Part shown: in pieces, positions 5,930 through 6,682 of the stretch | Layout of the letters: every line of letters starts with the position of its first letter | Position numbering within the stretch: position 1 is the stretch's first letter | The notes under the pieces: generated by a model | Database searches by the model: none | Seen by the model: the letters and a program-made list of their open reading frames with translations, nothing else | What the model was told of the DNA's origin: nothing | Source of the DNA: an uncultured Litorilinea sp. | GTDB taxonomy: Bacteria; Chloroflexota; Anaerolineae; Caldilineales; Caldilineaceae | Length of the DNA stretch: 6,682 nt | Assembly (NCBI GenBank): GCA_937922105.1 | Contig: CAKZVN010000006.1 | Coordinates: 1-6,682, forward strand | Direction of reading: 5' to 3' | Translations under genes and position numbers: made by a program

Positions 5930-6349
5930 TCATAGGCTGACCATGACCACACCCGCCAGCGCGCCTGCCAACAGGCAAAGCGCCAAAAAAAGGAGCGTAA
6001 GCAAGATCAGCCCGCAGCTAAACAAAATGTTGACCGGCGCAGCGCGTGAGCCGGTGATTGCGCTCAAGACCGCGCCGCTGATCCCCAGACTGAACAGCAT
6101 CCCCAGCGTCGCTACCGCCGCGCTCAACTCAAGGCCCAGATGGAACCAGCGCGTCGCAGCGAAGAGCGCCACCACCCCGCCCGCAATGCCACCTGCTGCG
6201 CTAAAAAGAATAATCGGCAACGACGGCGCATGGCGTTCCGCCGCTTCCAGTTCATCCGGCGCTTCTGCGGGCCAGTCGTCGGCGGGCCATCCGGCAGGGT
6301 CATCCCATTGCGGTGGTAGATTCGGCTGCATGGTCGCGTCGTACCGCAT
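5930..6349 (-). CDS. Small hypothetical membrane protein
   Basis: I do not recognise a family. The 139-residue product has two parts. Residues 1-42 are soluble and rich in Asp, Glu, Pro and Trp, with a repetitive look (WDDPAGWPADDWPAEAP around 15-31). Residues 44-138 hold three hydrophobic segments, about 44-66, 72-98 and 106-138, rich in Ala, Gly and Leu. There is no cleavable signal peptide; the N-terminal tail probably faces the cytoplasm, though topology is not certain. I chose ATG 6349, which has AGGGA four bases upstream; a second in-frame ATG at 6331 has no ribosome-binding site. A good promoter candidate lies about 80 bases upstream. The gene is probably monocistronic or weakly coupled to the DUF1405 gene 192 bases downstream. 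Confidence 0.7.
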   Translation of the reverse strand: MRYDATMQPNLPPQWDDPAGWPADDWPAEAPDELEAAERHAPSLPIILFSAAGGIAGGVVALFAATRWFHLGLELSAAVATLGMLFSLGISGAVLSAITGSRAAPVNILFSCGLILLTLLFLALCLLAGALAGVVMVSL

Positions 6350-6358
6350 CCCGTCCCT

Positions 6359-6379
6359 AGCCGGCGGCCCGAGCCGGCT
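6359..6379 (-). other. Leader hairpin beside the ribosome-binding site
   Basis: A perfect 7-bp inverted repeat (AGCCGGC and GCCGGCT, 7-base loop) ends one base before the AGGGA Shine-Dalgarno candidate of the small membrane protein gene. In the mRNA it could limit or present the ribosome-binding site. On the plus strand it is followed by TCTTT and might act as a weak terminator, but no plus-strand gene lies upstream of it. Confidence 0.4.
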
Positions 6380-6431
6380 TCTTTGCTGTCCGGCATTACC
6401 AACCGCTCAGCCGTCACGGAGAGCCGTGCTC

Positions 6432-6460
6432 ATTCTACACGATGGCCCCATGCAGAACAA
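6432..6460 (-). promoter_or_regulatory. Promoter candidate for the small membrane protein gene
   Basis: On the minus strand TTGTTC (6460-6455) and TAGAAT (6437-6432) are separated by exactly 17 bases, a sigma70-type arrangement. The -10 matches consensus at five of six positions and the -35 at three. Transcription would start near 6425, inside a small inverted repeat (CACGG/CCGTG, 6415-6428), giving a leader of about 75 bases. Confidence 0.5.
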
Positions 6461-6514
6461 TTGTCGCAGCCTCGCCTGTTTGGGAGTGAAGGAGCGGACC
6501 AACCGCAACGGTGA

Positions 6515-6544
6515 TTCGCACTCGACCACAAGGTATGATAAAAT
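6515..6544 (+). promoter_or_regulatory. Plus-strand promoter candidate for a gene beyond the right edge
   Basis: TTCGCA and TAAAAT are separated by 18 bases; an overlapping TATGAT at 6534-6539 is an alternative -10 box. This short AT-rich patch lies in a divergent gap and points out of the window. Matches are moderate, so this is tentative. Confidence 0.35.
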
Positions 6545-6672
6545 CGGCAACAAGGAACAGCAGCGCATCTCTTTGCCGCGCCGTCCAACCAACTGTGTCG
6601 CTCGTTCCCACGTCCATTCATCCATACCATCACCGGCTATTGTCGCTCATCGCTTGCCCATCCCGGCCTGCC

Positions 6673-6682
6673 AGAGGAGAGA
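6673..6682 (+). promoter_or_regulatory. Ribosome-binding-like sequence at the right edge
   Basis: The window ends in AGAGGAGAGA, a strong match to a Shine-Dalgarno sequence. A plus-strand start codon a few bases past the edge would fit, making the outside gene divergent from the small membrane protein gene. The start codon itself cannot be seen. Confidence 0.45.

Larger units (their letters stand above)
6350..6682. other. Apparently divergent intergenic region
   Basis: No convincing gene lies here. The region holds the leader hairpin, a minus-strand promoter, a plus-strand promoter candidate and a ribosome-binding-like sequence at the right end. Several overlapping open frames on the minus strand (about 6407-6633) have no promoter, ribosome-binding site or protein-like composition. 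Two plus-strand frames (ATG at 6450 and 6535) stay open to the edge, but lack ribosome-binding sites. Confidence 0.5.

Noticed and set aside
6407..6633. Three overlapping minus-strand frames of 60-72 residues
   Set aside because: Mutually overlapping in different frames, no ribosome-binding site, Arg/Cys/Ser-rich products, and they cover the promoter region of the small membrane protein gene.
6450..6682. Plus-strand frame from an ATG at 6450, open to the right edge (77 codons)
   Set aside because: No ribosome-binding site, polar mixed composition without motifs, and it overlaps both promoter candidates; the edge Shine-Dalgarno sequence suggests that the real gene starts later.

Overview
The window comes from a GC-rich bacterium. 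All six supported protein genes lie on the minus strand, so they read from right to left. The core is a compact operon for a biotin-dependent acyl-CoA carboxylase. In transcription order it encodes a single-chain carboxyltransferase (about 4720 to 3161), a 192-residue protein of no family I recognise (3139-2561), a biotin carboxylase (2488-971) and a biotin carboxyl carrier protein (974-480). Separate carboxylase and carrier genes beside a PccB-type carboxyltransferase, together with the GC-rich style, would suit Chloroflexota or a similar phylum. That placement is inference and has not been tested by any search.

Right to left: positions 6350-6682 form an apparently divergent intergenic region. 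It has a good minus-strand promoter (6432-6460) for the small membrane protein at 5930-6349, a weaker plus-strand promoter candidate (6515-6544), and a strong Shine-Dalgarno-like sequence at the very right edge. These suggest that a plus-strand gene starts just outside the window. Next are a weak terminator candidate, a strong -10 box (5854-5859), an exact 11-bp tandem repeat, and a DUF1405-family membrane protein gene (5737-4898). Between that gene and the carboxylase operon lie a GC hairpin and an AT-rich island with two 15-bp direct repeats, a candidate control site for the operon. The operon ends at a convincing intrinsic terminator (about 399-424). The leftmost 400 bases hold no convincing gene and show a strong C-over-G strand bias.

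How the genes work together: the biotin carboxylase uses ATP and bicarbonate to carboxylate biotin on the carrier protein. The carboxyltransferase then moves the carboxyl group to an acyl-CoA (acetyl-CoA to malonyl-CoA, or propionyl-CoA to methylmalonyl-CoA; the sequence does not decide which). The carboxylase and carrier genes overlap by four bases (GTGA), which suggests translational coupling. The unknown 192-residue protein sits inside the operon, 21 bases after the carboxyltransferase, and a perfect 8-bp GC hairpin separates it from the biotin carboxylase gene. It is the best candidate here for an undescribed component. I found no mobile element, CRISPR array, tRNA or rRNA.
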